A stretch of DNA of 64,000 nucleotides, from the NCBI GenBank assembly GCA_023458755.1, contig JAEWYE010000020.1, positions 7,979 to 71,978 of the forward strand. Direction: 5' to 3'. A model generated the notes under the pieces. It worked only from the letters and a program-made list of their open reading frames with translations. It was not told where the DNA came from and did no database searches. A program made the translations under genes and the position numbers. The stretch is from Bacillota bacterium. Its GTDB lineage: Bacteria > Bacillota > Clostridia > Oscillospirales > Acutalibacteraceae. Below, one piece after another: positions 50,221 to 57,731 of this stretch (the stretch's first letter is position 1; every line of letters starts with the position of its first letter).

Positions 50221-50457
50221 ATCCATATTAGAAAGGTCTGCAATACAAGGGGTATTCAAAATCCTTTGCATCGTAGGTCTTTTTGTACTTTGGGACATCA
50301 TCGGCATTTTCAATTCAGGCAGAAACTCGAATACTCCTTGAGGAGAAATAAAATAGTTTTATAAACAGTGTATGACTTGCTCCGGAAGGAGCACTTACCT
50401 AAATTTGTCATAAAAAGGTAGTGCCAGAGAGATTCCTCTGACACCGCTAAATTTGTT
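50221..50457. other. Intergenic left end of the mobile island
   Basis: About 235 bp without a believable gene. At its right end GTGCCAGAG / CTCTGACAC (50421-50444) with CTACCTTTTTAT following on the minus strand is a likely terminator for the gene at 50458. Confidence 0.5.
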
Positions 50458-51234
50458 TTAGCAGTCAAAATACATCGCAAGCACTATATCTAAGATTCGA
50501 TTTGCCTCTTCGCGGTAGTATTCGGTACGCATGGACTGGTTTGCTTTTAGACCCTCAACGTTAATCTGACCGATACCATCAATCTTGTCTGGGGCGAGAT
50601 CCGCCACCTGCTGACGGACCTTGTTGGCGGCATCGTGGCCGAGCTGGAGCCTGTCCGCAAATTCCGCGCCGTTGATGCCCAGCGCCATCAAGAGCAGCGC
50701 CAGCCCGTGCTTCGGGGAGATTTTGATGAGCTGTTCAGACTTATGAAGAAACTCCATCTGAGCTTCAGAGAGGTTCTCCCTATTGAGGTAATCATCCTCA
50801 ACGGAGGATGCCGTGGCGGCGGTGTATCCGAATTCATCCTCAAGGGATTCAACGGACACGACGAGCTTGTCCTTGCGCACATATTCGTTCCGATGAGAAC
50901 AGGACTTGCAGGCCGGGTGGTTTGTCCCGTTTTTGCGGGGGCACTCTTTGATAGAGCCGTCCGGCTGCGGGATCATGCAGCGTCCGTCACGCTTCGTGGG
51001 GAGTTGGGAGTTGACCCAGTCGTTAAATTGACTCTTTGCTATCGTCTCAAACTCTATAGGCACAGCTTTGAGGACAGTCTTGAAGAATTGACCCCCCATA
51101 TGGACTGTGACAATGCTCTGGGGATTGGTGCAGTTTTCTCTGACATCATCTTCATCATAGGGGGTCAGTACCAGGACCTCGCCCGGCACGAGGGGCTTGC
51201 CGTTGTAATTATGGGTTCTTTCTACTTTTGCCAT
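50458..51234 (-). CDS. ICE-type protein with zinc-binding cysteines, unknown function
   Basis: A 258-residue protein of a type common in integrative elements of gut Clostridia (recollection, not searched). N-terminus KPLVPGEVLVLTPYDEDDVR; a Cys cluster GRCMIPQPDG ... CPRKNGTNHPACKSCSHR (about residues 94-127) that probably binds zinc; and a C-terminal helical block ISPKHGLALLLMALGINGAE, where an HTH-like segment follows (EFADRLQLGHDAANKVRQQV). A regulatory or sigma-like role is possible but unproven. GAGGT stands before ATG 51234. Confidence 0.72.
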   Translation of the reverse strand: MAKVERTHNYNGKPLVPGEVLVLTPYDEDDVRENCTNPQSIVTVHMGGQFFKTVLKAVPIEFETIAKSQFNDWVNSQLPTKRDGRCMIPQPDGSIKECPRKNGTNHPACKSCSHRNEYVRKDKLVVSVESLEDEFGYTAATASSVEDDYLNRENLSEAQMEFLHKSEQLIKISPKHGLALLLMALGINGAEFADRLQLGHDAANKVRQQVADLAPDKIDGIGQINVEGLKANQSMRTEYYREEANRILDIVLAMYFDC

Positions 51235-51463
51235 CTTTTGACCTCATATCGCTTTCCGCGAAACGGGGTACATGGATGACAAAGCTGTTCAGTTGCTTCC
51301 TGACTATCACGAACGTCCTCCGTTTCGCTGATAGCCAGTTCCTCTGTAAAACTGGATATTGTTTATGGGTGGCTCGCCCGGCTGCGACAGAGCATCCTTG
51401 ATCAGGGGATGCGCAGTCAAAGCGAGGTGCGGTTTAACGTCATGCGCCGGACATTTTAAAAAA

Positions 51464-51658
51464 TCAGCGATCGGAATACTTCAGCAGCAAATCGCTGTAG
51501 ACCGCCTCGTAATGGCTGGGACAAAGATCATCAGGGCATGTTGCGTCATACATCAGAAATGAAGATTCTACAACAGATTCATCAAATATTTCGCAAACAG
51601 CATTCGCCATATATTCAATGTCCTCAATCGAAACTCTCCAAGCCTTGCTCGCCATCAT
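51464..51658 (-). CDS. Small acidic protein of unknown function
   Basis: A 64-residue acidic protein (ISIEDIEYMANAVCEIFDES-like start region VSIEDIEYMANAVCEIF; CPDDLCPSHYEAVYSDLLLK). Two Cys near the C-terminus. A very good AGGAGG precedes ATG 51658, supporting real expression, and a 16-bp perfect palindrome lies ~25 bp further upstream. Similar small proteins accompany the cysteine-cluster protein in related elements (recollection). Confidence 0.6.
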   Translation of the reverse strand: MMASKAWRVSIEDIEYMANAVCEIFDESVVESSFLMYDATCPDDLCPSHYEAVYSDLLLKYSDR

Positions 51659-51682
51659 GTTTTCCTCCTATGCGAAAAAGTC

Positions 51683-51698
51683 CCGTAATCGATTACGG
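51683..51698. promoter_or_regulatory. Perfect 16-bp palindrome
   Basis: CCGTAATCGATTACGG, ~25 bp upstream of the 64-residue gene's start, a likely operator. A second inverted repeat GTTCAATG-aac-CATTGAAC lies at 51740-51758. Confidence 0.5.
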
Positions 51699-51810
51699 AC
51701 TTATTATCGCACAGCTCCTTTTTTTGCCCGTTGACAATAGTTCAATGAACCATTGAACGGAGGTTCGCACGTCCTTTACAGATATCCGATTACAAAATGG
51801 GCAATCAGAC

Positions 51811-51846
51811 AAAAAAACTCGCAACAATTCTTGTGCGAGTTTTTTG
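51811..51846. terminator. Bidirectional terminator-like hairpin
   Basis: AAACTCGCA / TGCGAGTTT (51815-51823 and 51834-51842) with A7 before and T6 after. Confidence 0.7.
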
Positions 51847-51913
51847 GGGAACATATTTGGTGAGAAGTAACGGATATTTTCGTTGAATAAAGTTCAACAA
51901 AGAAATTTTGACA

Positions 51914-51946
51914 CAAAAAAAGAGGCCAGATTTTACTCTGACCTCT
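51914..51946 (-). terminator. Terminator of the HsdR-tail/HTH gene
   Basis: On the minus strand AGAGGTCAGA / TCTGGCCTCT (one G-T pair) followed by TTTTTTTGTG. Confidence 0.85.
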
Positions 51947-51965
51947 CAATGGAGCGGTATATTAT

Positions 51966-53190
51966 TTATTGCGGCGGCTGTTTTATAAGTTCATTCATCC
52001 CTTCAGTTTTCAGATCTTCATATACATCGTCATAATCTGACGCCCATCTTAGGGTAAGCAACTGAATATATGTCATATTCGATTCCGGTGGCTTATCCAT
52101 TCTGAATATAATGTTCGCAAGCTCAAGCATGGCACTACTTACAGGGTAAGGAATGTGAATTCCCAGACAAGCAGAAACCACATTCACCTTCGTGAGGCTT
52201 TGGCCGCCCCACATCTTACTAATCGTGTTATTGTCAAGACCGGTTGTTGATCTCAGCAGGTTCACACTATAGTTGCAGATGCGTTTGCTCATTAATTCCT
52301 TAAGTGCGGGGCCGAACTCCATTTCATGAATGGCTTCAAGCATTCTTTGTGCCATTTCATTCACAAGGCCGTACTTTGTCAGGATATCTTCATCAATATA
52401 ATCTGAGTACCTAAACTCCTTGTCGGCAACACTCGCTGGAAGCTTCAGATAGTGGAGATTTCCTTTATCATCTGCAATAAACTGTAGAAAGCATTCTTCT
52501 TCATGCTCCTTTGCGTATGCAGTCAGACGCATTTTTCCGGTCTCTTCCTGGCGCTCAACATACTTTGGATCATCCAGACAAACCTTTTGTTCCACGTATG
52601 CGAAACAGCCGGTTCCCATCATACAAGCCAGTGCCTTACTGGAAGAATGCCACTGATAGAGTTTCTTCTTGTCTACGGTCGTTTTGATGTAGATTTCTGC
52701 GGGCTCGGAATCGTTCTTTTCAACAACAATAGCATCCGAGGTATCTTGATCTGAAAAATTTTCTGCCAGTTTATGGTTCGGATGCTCTTCACTGGGGATG
52801 TTGGAATATGGATCCATTCCTCCACTCAGTATAAACTCTTTCAGGTAATTACTGACATACATTTTGAGCCTGTACTGCTTATAGTTTTGCTGTTCGTTGG
52901 CACGGAAGAATCGTTCCGCCTTTTGCATATTAACAGAATTAAGTAATTCGTCGAATCGCCCGAATTCCTTATAATTTTCTTCCGTAACCTTGCGATCAAG
53001 AAAGCCGCGCAGCCTATCTTCACTGCACCCAAGGCGTCTAACAATCCTGGCAATTCTTGCATCTTCAGCCTTCTTCATGTAGCTGGAAATATAATCACGA
53101 AAAGTCTTATCCGGATCTATAACTATATTGCCCGCCCGAACGTCGCGAATAAATACATTCGCATATTTCTGCTCGTCCTGAGATATACTG
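51966..53190 (-). pseudogene. HsdR C-terminal tail joined to an HTH-containing region, 5'-truncated
   Basis: The frame runs from ~53190 to 51966. Its first ~135 residues match the end of type I restriction subunit R: DEQKYANVFIRDVRAGN, DKTFRDYISSYMKKAEDARI, TEENYKEFGRFDELLNSVNM, LKEFILSGGMDPY. HsdR normally ends there, but this frame continues ~270 residues, with a C-terminal XRE-like HTH (LLRSTTGLDNNTISKMWGGQ). No helicase or nuclease domain, no hsdM or hsdS, and ATG 53078 has no ribosome-binding site. At ~53190 it abuts another truncated gene on the opposite strand. Probably a recombination product. Confidence 0.6.
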
Positions 53191-54329
53191 GTGCATATAT
53201 TTGGACCAAGTTCAAAAGGAAAAACGACAGCTCTCCTAACTGCAATCAGTTGCGGTGGTAACCCCAGTCGTAGTAGTGGGTTAATGACGCAATGGTGTTC
53301 AACGCAGAACAGTATTTATGGTCTGCTTCGTGGTAACAACGGAGTTCCATTTGGAATTGATGAACTCAGTAGCACAAATGAAAGTAATCTATCAGATTGC
53401 ATCTATACTTTGGCAAATGGGACTGAAAAACACAGATTGACTCGGGAGGCATCGTACGATGTAGAAAGAAATGGCACATGGGCAACTACTATTATTTCCA
53501 CTGGAGAAAAATCGTTGCTTTCGTGCTGTAATAAGAATGCGGGTCTTAATATTCGTGTCCTCGAGATTAACGCAGAGGCAATTACCCCAGATGCAGATAC
53601 AGCTGAAAAACTTACTGCAGGTGTTAAAGAAAACTATGGACACGCATGTTCTGTGCTTGCACACTATCTAACAGAACTAGGTAGGATTACATTGGAATCC
53701 CGCCTAAAAGGATGGCAAAAAAAACTGTCTGATGAATTCACTAATCGGGATGAATATTGTAATCGTATTACAAGGAAATTGGCGATAATTATGTTAACTG
53801 CTGAACTCAGCGGCGAAATATTTAAGCTACCTTTTAAAATAGATGCAATTGAAACTCTTCTAATTACGTCGTCGGAAAAGCAAAACATTAGTAATCCTCG
53901 AGATGTTTTTAAAAACACCATGCAGTGTTTAATAAGTCATCTGGCAAGTCATCCTGACTTATACGTTAAAATGGTACAAGCATGACCTTTGAAGGAAGAA
54001 ATAAAGTTGGAATTATTACCGAATATAAAAAACCTCTGCTACTTAGCAGCAAAGAATTTGCTCATGCTGAAATCGCTTATTTTCCAGATATGTTTGAAAA
54101 AATATTAAAAGATAGTGGGCTACCGGATTTGACTGTTGAATTGAATGCAATTAAAAGTCATGGATTGCTTAATTGTGAGCCAGATGGTCATTTTAGCAGA
54201 AAACGGAAAATTAATGGGGTAACTGCACGAGTATATGTTCTACGCTTACCAAAGCAGTTTTACGAACCCGTTCACCAACAATGTGATTGCAATATGGAGG
54301 CAATTGATGATGAACGGAAACCGGCTTAA
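53182..54329 (+). pseudogene. DUF927 phage/plasmid helicase, truncated and frame-disrupted
   Basis: The first frame (to 53985) begins abruptly in the Walker A loop HIFGPSSKGKTTALLTAISC and continues PFGIDELSSTNESN and WATTIISTGEKSLLSCCNK, the DUF927 ATPase core; the N-terminal primase part is missing and an in-frame TGA at 53179 closes the frame. A second frame (53982-54329, 115 residues, overlapping by 4 nt) carries what looks like the usual C-terminal end (LLLSSKEFAHAEIAYFPDMF; GHFSRKRKINGVTARVYVLR). Either a frameshift or an ATGA-coupled split. Function, replication of a mobile element, is presumed lost. Confidence 0.6.
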
Positions 54330-54471
54330 AATTAAAATCACGCGTTCCAGAGGAAACAAAGGCAATCTAAATGAAATTAGCATGGATAAAGAACCGCTCA
54401 TATTACCAGATGAATATTTTTTTAACCTAGCTCTGATTATAAATAAGATATTAGAAAATAAAGCCGAATAG
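54307..54471 (+). CDS. Small basic protein of unknown function
   Basis: A 54-residue ORF (MMNGNRLKIKITRSRGNKGN, ending ALIINKILENKAE) with GGAGG about 8 nt before ATG 54307, overlapping the end of the DUF927 remnant. AT-rich. It precedes the recombinase gene and may be a small element-borne protein; homology is not recognised. Confidence 0.4.
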   Translation: MMNGNRLKIKITRSRGNKGNLNEISMDKEPLILPDEYFFNLALIINKILENKAE

Positions 54472-54536
54472 GCTCCATGATAACAGAGGGAGAAGTATTT
54501 ATGTTTCTCCCTCTTATATATAATCTTTGAGGAGAA

Positions 54537-56168
54537 ATGTTTAATATGAAACGAAATGATAAATTAGCAGTAAGTTATGCAAGATACTCTTCAGTCGCAC
54601 AACAAAACGGGTATAGTATCCAAGCCCAACAAGCCGCGATAGAGCAATATGCCAAAGCCAATAATATAACGATTGTCAGACAGTTTGTTGATGAAGCCAA
54701 AACAGGGACAACAGATCGACGTGATGAACTACACGAGATGATGAAATTTCTATGCGATAATGATGATATAGAATTGCTACTCTGTCACAAGCGTGATCGA
54801 TTATTCCGTAACAGAAGACAAATGAATCGGTATTTAAGTGAATTGGATGACTTAGGAGTGGAATTTTTGGCCGTAGCACAACAATATGGGAATAAAAAGG
54901 AAGGTATTTTGTTAGATGCAATTAATGATGGTATGGCAGAATTTTACTCTGCTAACCTAGCGGAAGAAGTCATGAAATCACTTATACTTCTCGCAAAAGA
55001 ATGCCGTCATACGGGAGGAAATCCTCCTTTTGGGCTTTCTGTAGCTCCAGATAAAAGTTATGAGATCAATTCATTAGAGGCGCCTATTGTACGTGAATTA
55101 TTTGAACGCTATGCTTCCGGAGAAAGTCTAAATGCCATACAAAAATCGTTCTCTGAAAAAGGATATACTACACGATCTGGTAAACCCTGGTCTAAATGTG
55201 GGATGCATGATTTACTCCGAAACGAAAAAATGTGCGGTACCTATATTTATAACAGACGAGTATCAAAATCGTCCAAAGGACATTGTAATAGTCACAAAAG
55301 CAAAGCAGATGACGATATTGTACGTGTCCCAAATGGGATTCCAGCCATAGTTGATCAAGAAACTTTCAAAAAAGTTCAAGAACGCATGGATAAGAATAAG
55401 CATAAGGCAGGAGCATTTAAAGCAAAGCAACCGTATCTTCTCACCGGAAAAATCAAATGTGGTATTTGTGGGTATCGCTATCAAGGAAACAGTCGAAGCG
55501 GGAAAAATTCAAGAGTGTATACTTCTTACCGGTGCGGTAATAGGGAACAAACAAAAACATGTACAAATCCAGAAATAGAAAGAACACATCTGGAAAAATA
55601 TATCGTGGAAAAGTTAAAAAAGCTCTTGTTTCAGAAGGAAATCATGAATCAAGTAAAAAAGCACCTTGTCGCATACCGCAAGTCCTGCGATGAGTCAGCA
55701 AATGAAACGTTAAAACAGCAGCAAAAGCGATTGAGTGGAATTGAAAAGCAAATTCAAAATTTAACCTTTGCTATTTCTCAAGGAATGTTTTCACCTTCTA
55801 TGAAAGAGAAAATGAATGAGTTAGAAACTGCCAAAGAAAAAACAGCCGCTGAAATAGCACAATACAAAAGGCAAAACTCCATTATTGAGATTACAGATGA
55901 AGAATTAGCCGTTGCAATGAATCAATTGGATTCATATATTCTTGAGAACAGCGATAGCTATGAAGTCCAAAAATTCATTGATCAATTTGTTGAACAAATA
56001 ACTGTTTATCCCACTTACATTGAGGTTACCCTTGTGGTAGCCTCTTTTTCTTTTGGGCACAAGTTTGTATTAATCGTTTCGGTCTTAAGAGATGAAATTA
56101 TGAAAAGACATCGTAATTTTAATTACAGTATTCCATCCAAAAATCGTGTTCTATTTAAATTGATGTGA
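54537..56168 (+). CDS. Large serine recombinase
   Basis: A 543-residue site-specific recombinase. Resolvase domain: VSYARYSSVAQQNGYSIQAQ with the nucleophilic Ser18 in YARYS, then CHKRDRLFRN. Recombinase domain: GGNPPFGLSVAPDKSYEINS ... RSGKPWSKCGMHDLLRNEKM. Zinc ribbon: GKIKCGICGYRYQG ... SYRCGNREQTKTCTNPEI, followed by a coiled coil (KQQQKRLSGIEKQIQNLTFA). Integrase/excisionase for the island. ATG 54537 is 2 nt from AGGAG, so ATG 54546 may be used. The gene is clearly more AT-rich than the host core and looks intact. Confidence 0.93.
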   Translation: MFNMKRNDKLAVSYARYSSVAQQNGYSIQAQQAAIEQYAKANNITIVRQFVDEAKTGTTDRRDELHEMMKFLCDNDDIELLLCHKRDRLFRNRRQMNRYLSELDDLGVEFLAVAQQYGNKKEGILLDAINDGMAEFYSANLAEEVMKSLILLAKECRHTGGNPPFGLSVAPDKSYEINSLEAPIVRELFERYASGESLNAIQKSFSEKGYTTRSGKPWSKCGMHDLLRNEKMCGTYIYNRRVSKSSKGHCNSHKSKADDDIVRVPNGIPAIVDQETFKKVQERMDKNKHKAGAFKAKQPYLLTGKIKCGICGYRYQGNSRSGKNSRVYTSYRCGNREQTKTCTNPEIERTHLEKYIVEKLKKLLFQKEIMNQVKKHLVAYRKSCDESANETLKQQQKRLSGIEKQIQNLTFAISQGMFSPSMKEKMNELETAKEKTAAEIAQYKRQNSIIEITDEELAVAMNQLDSYILENSDSYEVQKFIDQFVEQITVYPTYIEVTLVVASFSFGHKFVLIVSVLRDEIMKRHRNFNYSIPSKNRVLFKLM

Positions 56169-56436
56169 AATAGCAACTTTATTTTAGTATAGAGTGGGGA
56201 CAAGTTTCCCCACTTCCCCACTCCTTTTTTAGAATCTAGCATAGCTTTTCCATATTTAACGATTCTTAGGGCAGTCACTCAAGACCAATGCTTCAAAAAA
56301 TATGATTTGTAAATCTTTTGTTGAAACATAAGTGAAAACAATATGTTTAGTGGCTGATCACATGCAAGCTACCCTTTGAAACTCATATTGTTTTTGAACA
56401 TCACAAATTCATTTTGTGGAAATAGACGGGCATAGT

Positions 56437-56448
56437 TCACCTCGACCA
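56437..56448 (+). repeat. 12-bp copy of the tRNA-Pro 3' end
   Basis: TCACCTCGACCA matches the last 12 nt of tRNA-Pro (49908-49919), and no other part of that tRNA is present here. Candidate attachment-site or duplication scar at the right boundary of the island. Confidence 0.6.
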
Positions 56449-56502
56449 TTTGTCTTTTTAATATCGCTTTTCGGCAGGAGCGGTTATTTTGTTCCGCAAG
56501 GG

Positions 56503-56531
56503 TTGACAAACCGGTGTTAAAATGATATATT
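56503..56531 (+). promoter_or_regulatory. Promoter of the second tRNA pair
   Basis: TTGACA (56503-56508), a 17-bp spacer and TATATT (56526-56531), 20 bp before tRNA-Thr. The spacer shares CCGG-GTT with the first tRNA promoter. Confidence 0.8.
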
Positions 56532-56550
56532 ATTCAAGCACTGAAATTGT

Positions 56551-56626
56551 GCTGGTGTAGCTCAGCTGGTAGAGCAGCTGATTTGTAATCAGCAGGTCGG
56601 GGGTTCGAATCCGTCCACCAGCTCCA
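56551..56626 (+). tRNA. tRNA-Thr (anticodon TGT), copy 2
   Basis: 76 nt, identical to copy 1 except G for A in the T-loop (TTCGAAT), encoded CCA. Confidence 0.95.
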
Positions 56627-56658
56627 TTTTTCATGTTGCATCAATTAATTTTATATTT

Positions 56659-56744
56659 GGAGGAGTTCCCGAGTGGCCAAAGGGGGCAGACTGTAAATCT
56701 GTTGCTTTATTGCTTCGATGGTCCGAATCCATCCTCCTCCACCA
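56659..56744 (+). tRNA. tRNA-Tyr (anticodon GTA), copy 2
   Basis: 86 nt, identical to copy 1 at 50090-50175. Confidence 0.95.
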
Positions 56745-56749
56745 TGCAG

Positions 56750-56784
56750 AAGAACTTGAATCATTATGATTCAAGTTCTTTTTG
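56750..56784 (+). terminator. Terminator of the second tRNA pair
   Basis: A perfect 14-bp stem (56750-56763 with 56767-56780), loop TTA, followed by TTT. Confidence 0.88.
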
Positions 56785-56800
56785 CATAATGCGCGTTTTT

Positions 56801-56809
56801 TGCTATAAT
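56801..56809 (+). promoter_or_regulatory. Extended -10 promoter of the tetR gene
   Basis: TGCTATAAT, no good -35, ~100 bp upstream of the TetR gene. Confidence 0.5.
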
Positions 56810-56909
56810 GGAGTTGTTGAGATGTCTGCTGTATTCATTGCATGAAGCATACAGCGTGTTGCCCGTATCAGTTTGGCAAGTCTTATGGATTGAGTAAAGG
56901 GGTTTTCTT

Positions 56910-57464
56910 ATGTCACAGATAACAAAACGTGCACTGGAAGAGTCGTTGAAACGCTTGCTGCAAACTAAGCCTTTGGATAAAATCACAATCTCTGATATCG
57001 CGGAAGACTGCGGAATAAACCGTATGACGTTTTATTATCATTTTAAGGATATTTACGATCTGGTAGATTGGTGTTTCGATGAAGATGCCGCAAAAGCGAT
57101 TGCCGACAAAAAAACATATGACACCTGGCAGCAGGGTTTTCTGCAAATTTTCCGCGCGGTTCAGGAGAACAAAGCTTTTATTTTAAATGTGTACCATTCC
57201 GTCAGCCGCGAACGGGTGGAAAGCTATCTGTACAAGCTTACCTATAATCTGCTCATCGGAGTTGTGGAAGAAAAGTCTGCCGCAATTGCGGTTCGCGATG
57301 AGGACAAAACATTTATTGCGAATTTTTATAAATTCGGCTTTGTAGGGTTGGTGCTGGAATGGATAAAAAACGGCATGCGCGAAGACCCACAGCAGATTAT
57401 TGATAAACTGAGCATCCTGATTCACGGTGACGTGACACGCGCACTGGACAAAATGAAAGTATAG
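56910..57464 (+). CDS. TetR/AcrR-family regulator, DhaS-like
   Basis: A 184-residue TetR protein. N-terminal HTH: KRALEESLKRLLQTKPLDKI, TISDIAEDCGINRMTFYYHF, KDIYDLVDWCF. The C-terminal part (FKFGFVGLVLEWIKNGMRED-like segment FYKFGFVGLVLEWIKNGM) is of the TetR_C DhaS-like type. It is 268 bp upstream of oleate hydratase on the same strand, with a terminator between, so it may control that gene. The ligand is unknown; a fatty acid is a guess from context. The ribosome-binding site before ATG 56910 is AAAGGGG. Confidence 0.88.
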   Translation: MSQITKRALEESLKRLLQTKPLDKITISDIAEDCGINRMTFYYHFKDIYDLVDWCFDEDAAKAIADKKTYDTWQQGFLQIFRAVQENKAFILNVYHSVSRERVESYLYKLTYNLLIGVVEEKSAAIAVRDEDKTFIANFYKFGFVGLVLEWIKNGMREDPQQIIDKLSILIHGDVTRALDKMKV

Positions 57465-57553
57465 TCAGATAATTCTAAAAACTAACTAATCTCCAAGCGT
57501 AAAATCTATTAGCAGAGATTCTGCGTTTGTTCCTGGATGTTTTCTAAAGTTAA
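57463..57553. repeat. ~92-bp structured repeat, copy 1
   Basis: Begins at the tetR stop codon. It shares most of its length with 61296-61388, including AATCTCCAAG at the centre and TGGATGTTTTCTAAAGTTAA at the right end. CAAGCGTAAAATC pairs with GATTCTGCGTTTG (12 of 13 positions). Confidence 0.65.
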
Positions 57554-57604
57554 CGGATTGCAGAAAAAACTTATCAAATCAGGGAAAATGATTAAAAATT
57601 TTAC

Positions 57605-57648
57605 AAAAAAAGCGCTGTGATGAAAATTTTGTCACAGCGCTTTTTTTG
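57605..57648. terminator. Terminator between tetR and oleate hydratase
   Basis: AGCGCTGTGA / TCACAGCGCT (57611-57620 and 57632-57641), preceded by A7 and followed by T7. Confidence 0.9.
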
Positions 57649-57652
57649 TCTA

Positions 57653-57701
57653 TTGGAAAACCGCGTAAAATGAATAGAATAAAGACAGGATACAAATATC
57701 C
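57653..57701 (+). promoter_or_regulatory. Oleate hydratase promoter with palindromic operator
   Basis: TTGGAA (57653-57658), a 16-bp spacer and TAGAAT (57675-57680), then the palindrome GGATA-caaa-TATCC (57688-57701) just at the expected transcription start; a good place for a TetR-type repressor. Confidence 0.5.
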
Positions 57702-57731
57702 GTATTTATTACAAATGCAGGAGGTTTTGCT

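Larger units (their letters stand above)
56169..56550. other. Right end of the island, no gene
   Basis: About 380 bp. A hairpin GTGGGGA / TCCCCAC (56194-56213) followed at a distance by TTTTTT is a possible recombinase terminator. An inverted repeat AAAACAATATG / CATATTGTTTT (56335-56345, 56384-56394) could be a recombinase site. Then come the tRNA-Pro 3'-end copy and the second tRNA promoter. Confidence 0.5.

Noticed and set aside
53191..53985. Intact DUF927 protein starting at GTG 53191
   Set aside because: The frame starts within the Walker A loop and lacks the N-terminal part and a ribosome-binding site, so it is treated as a truncated gene.
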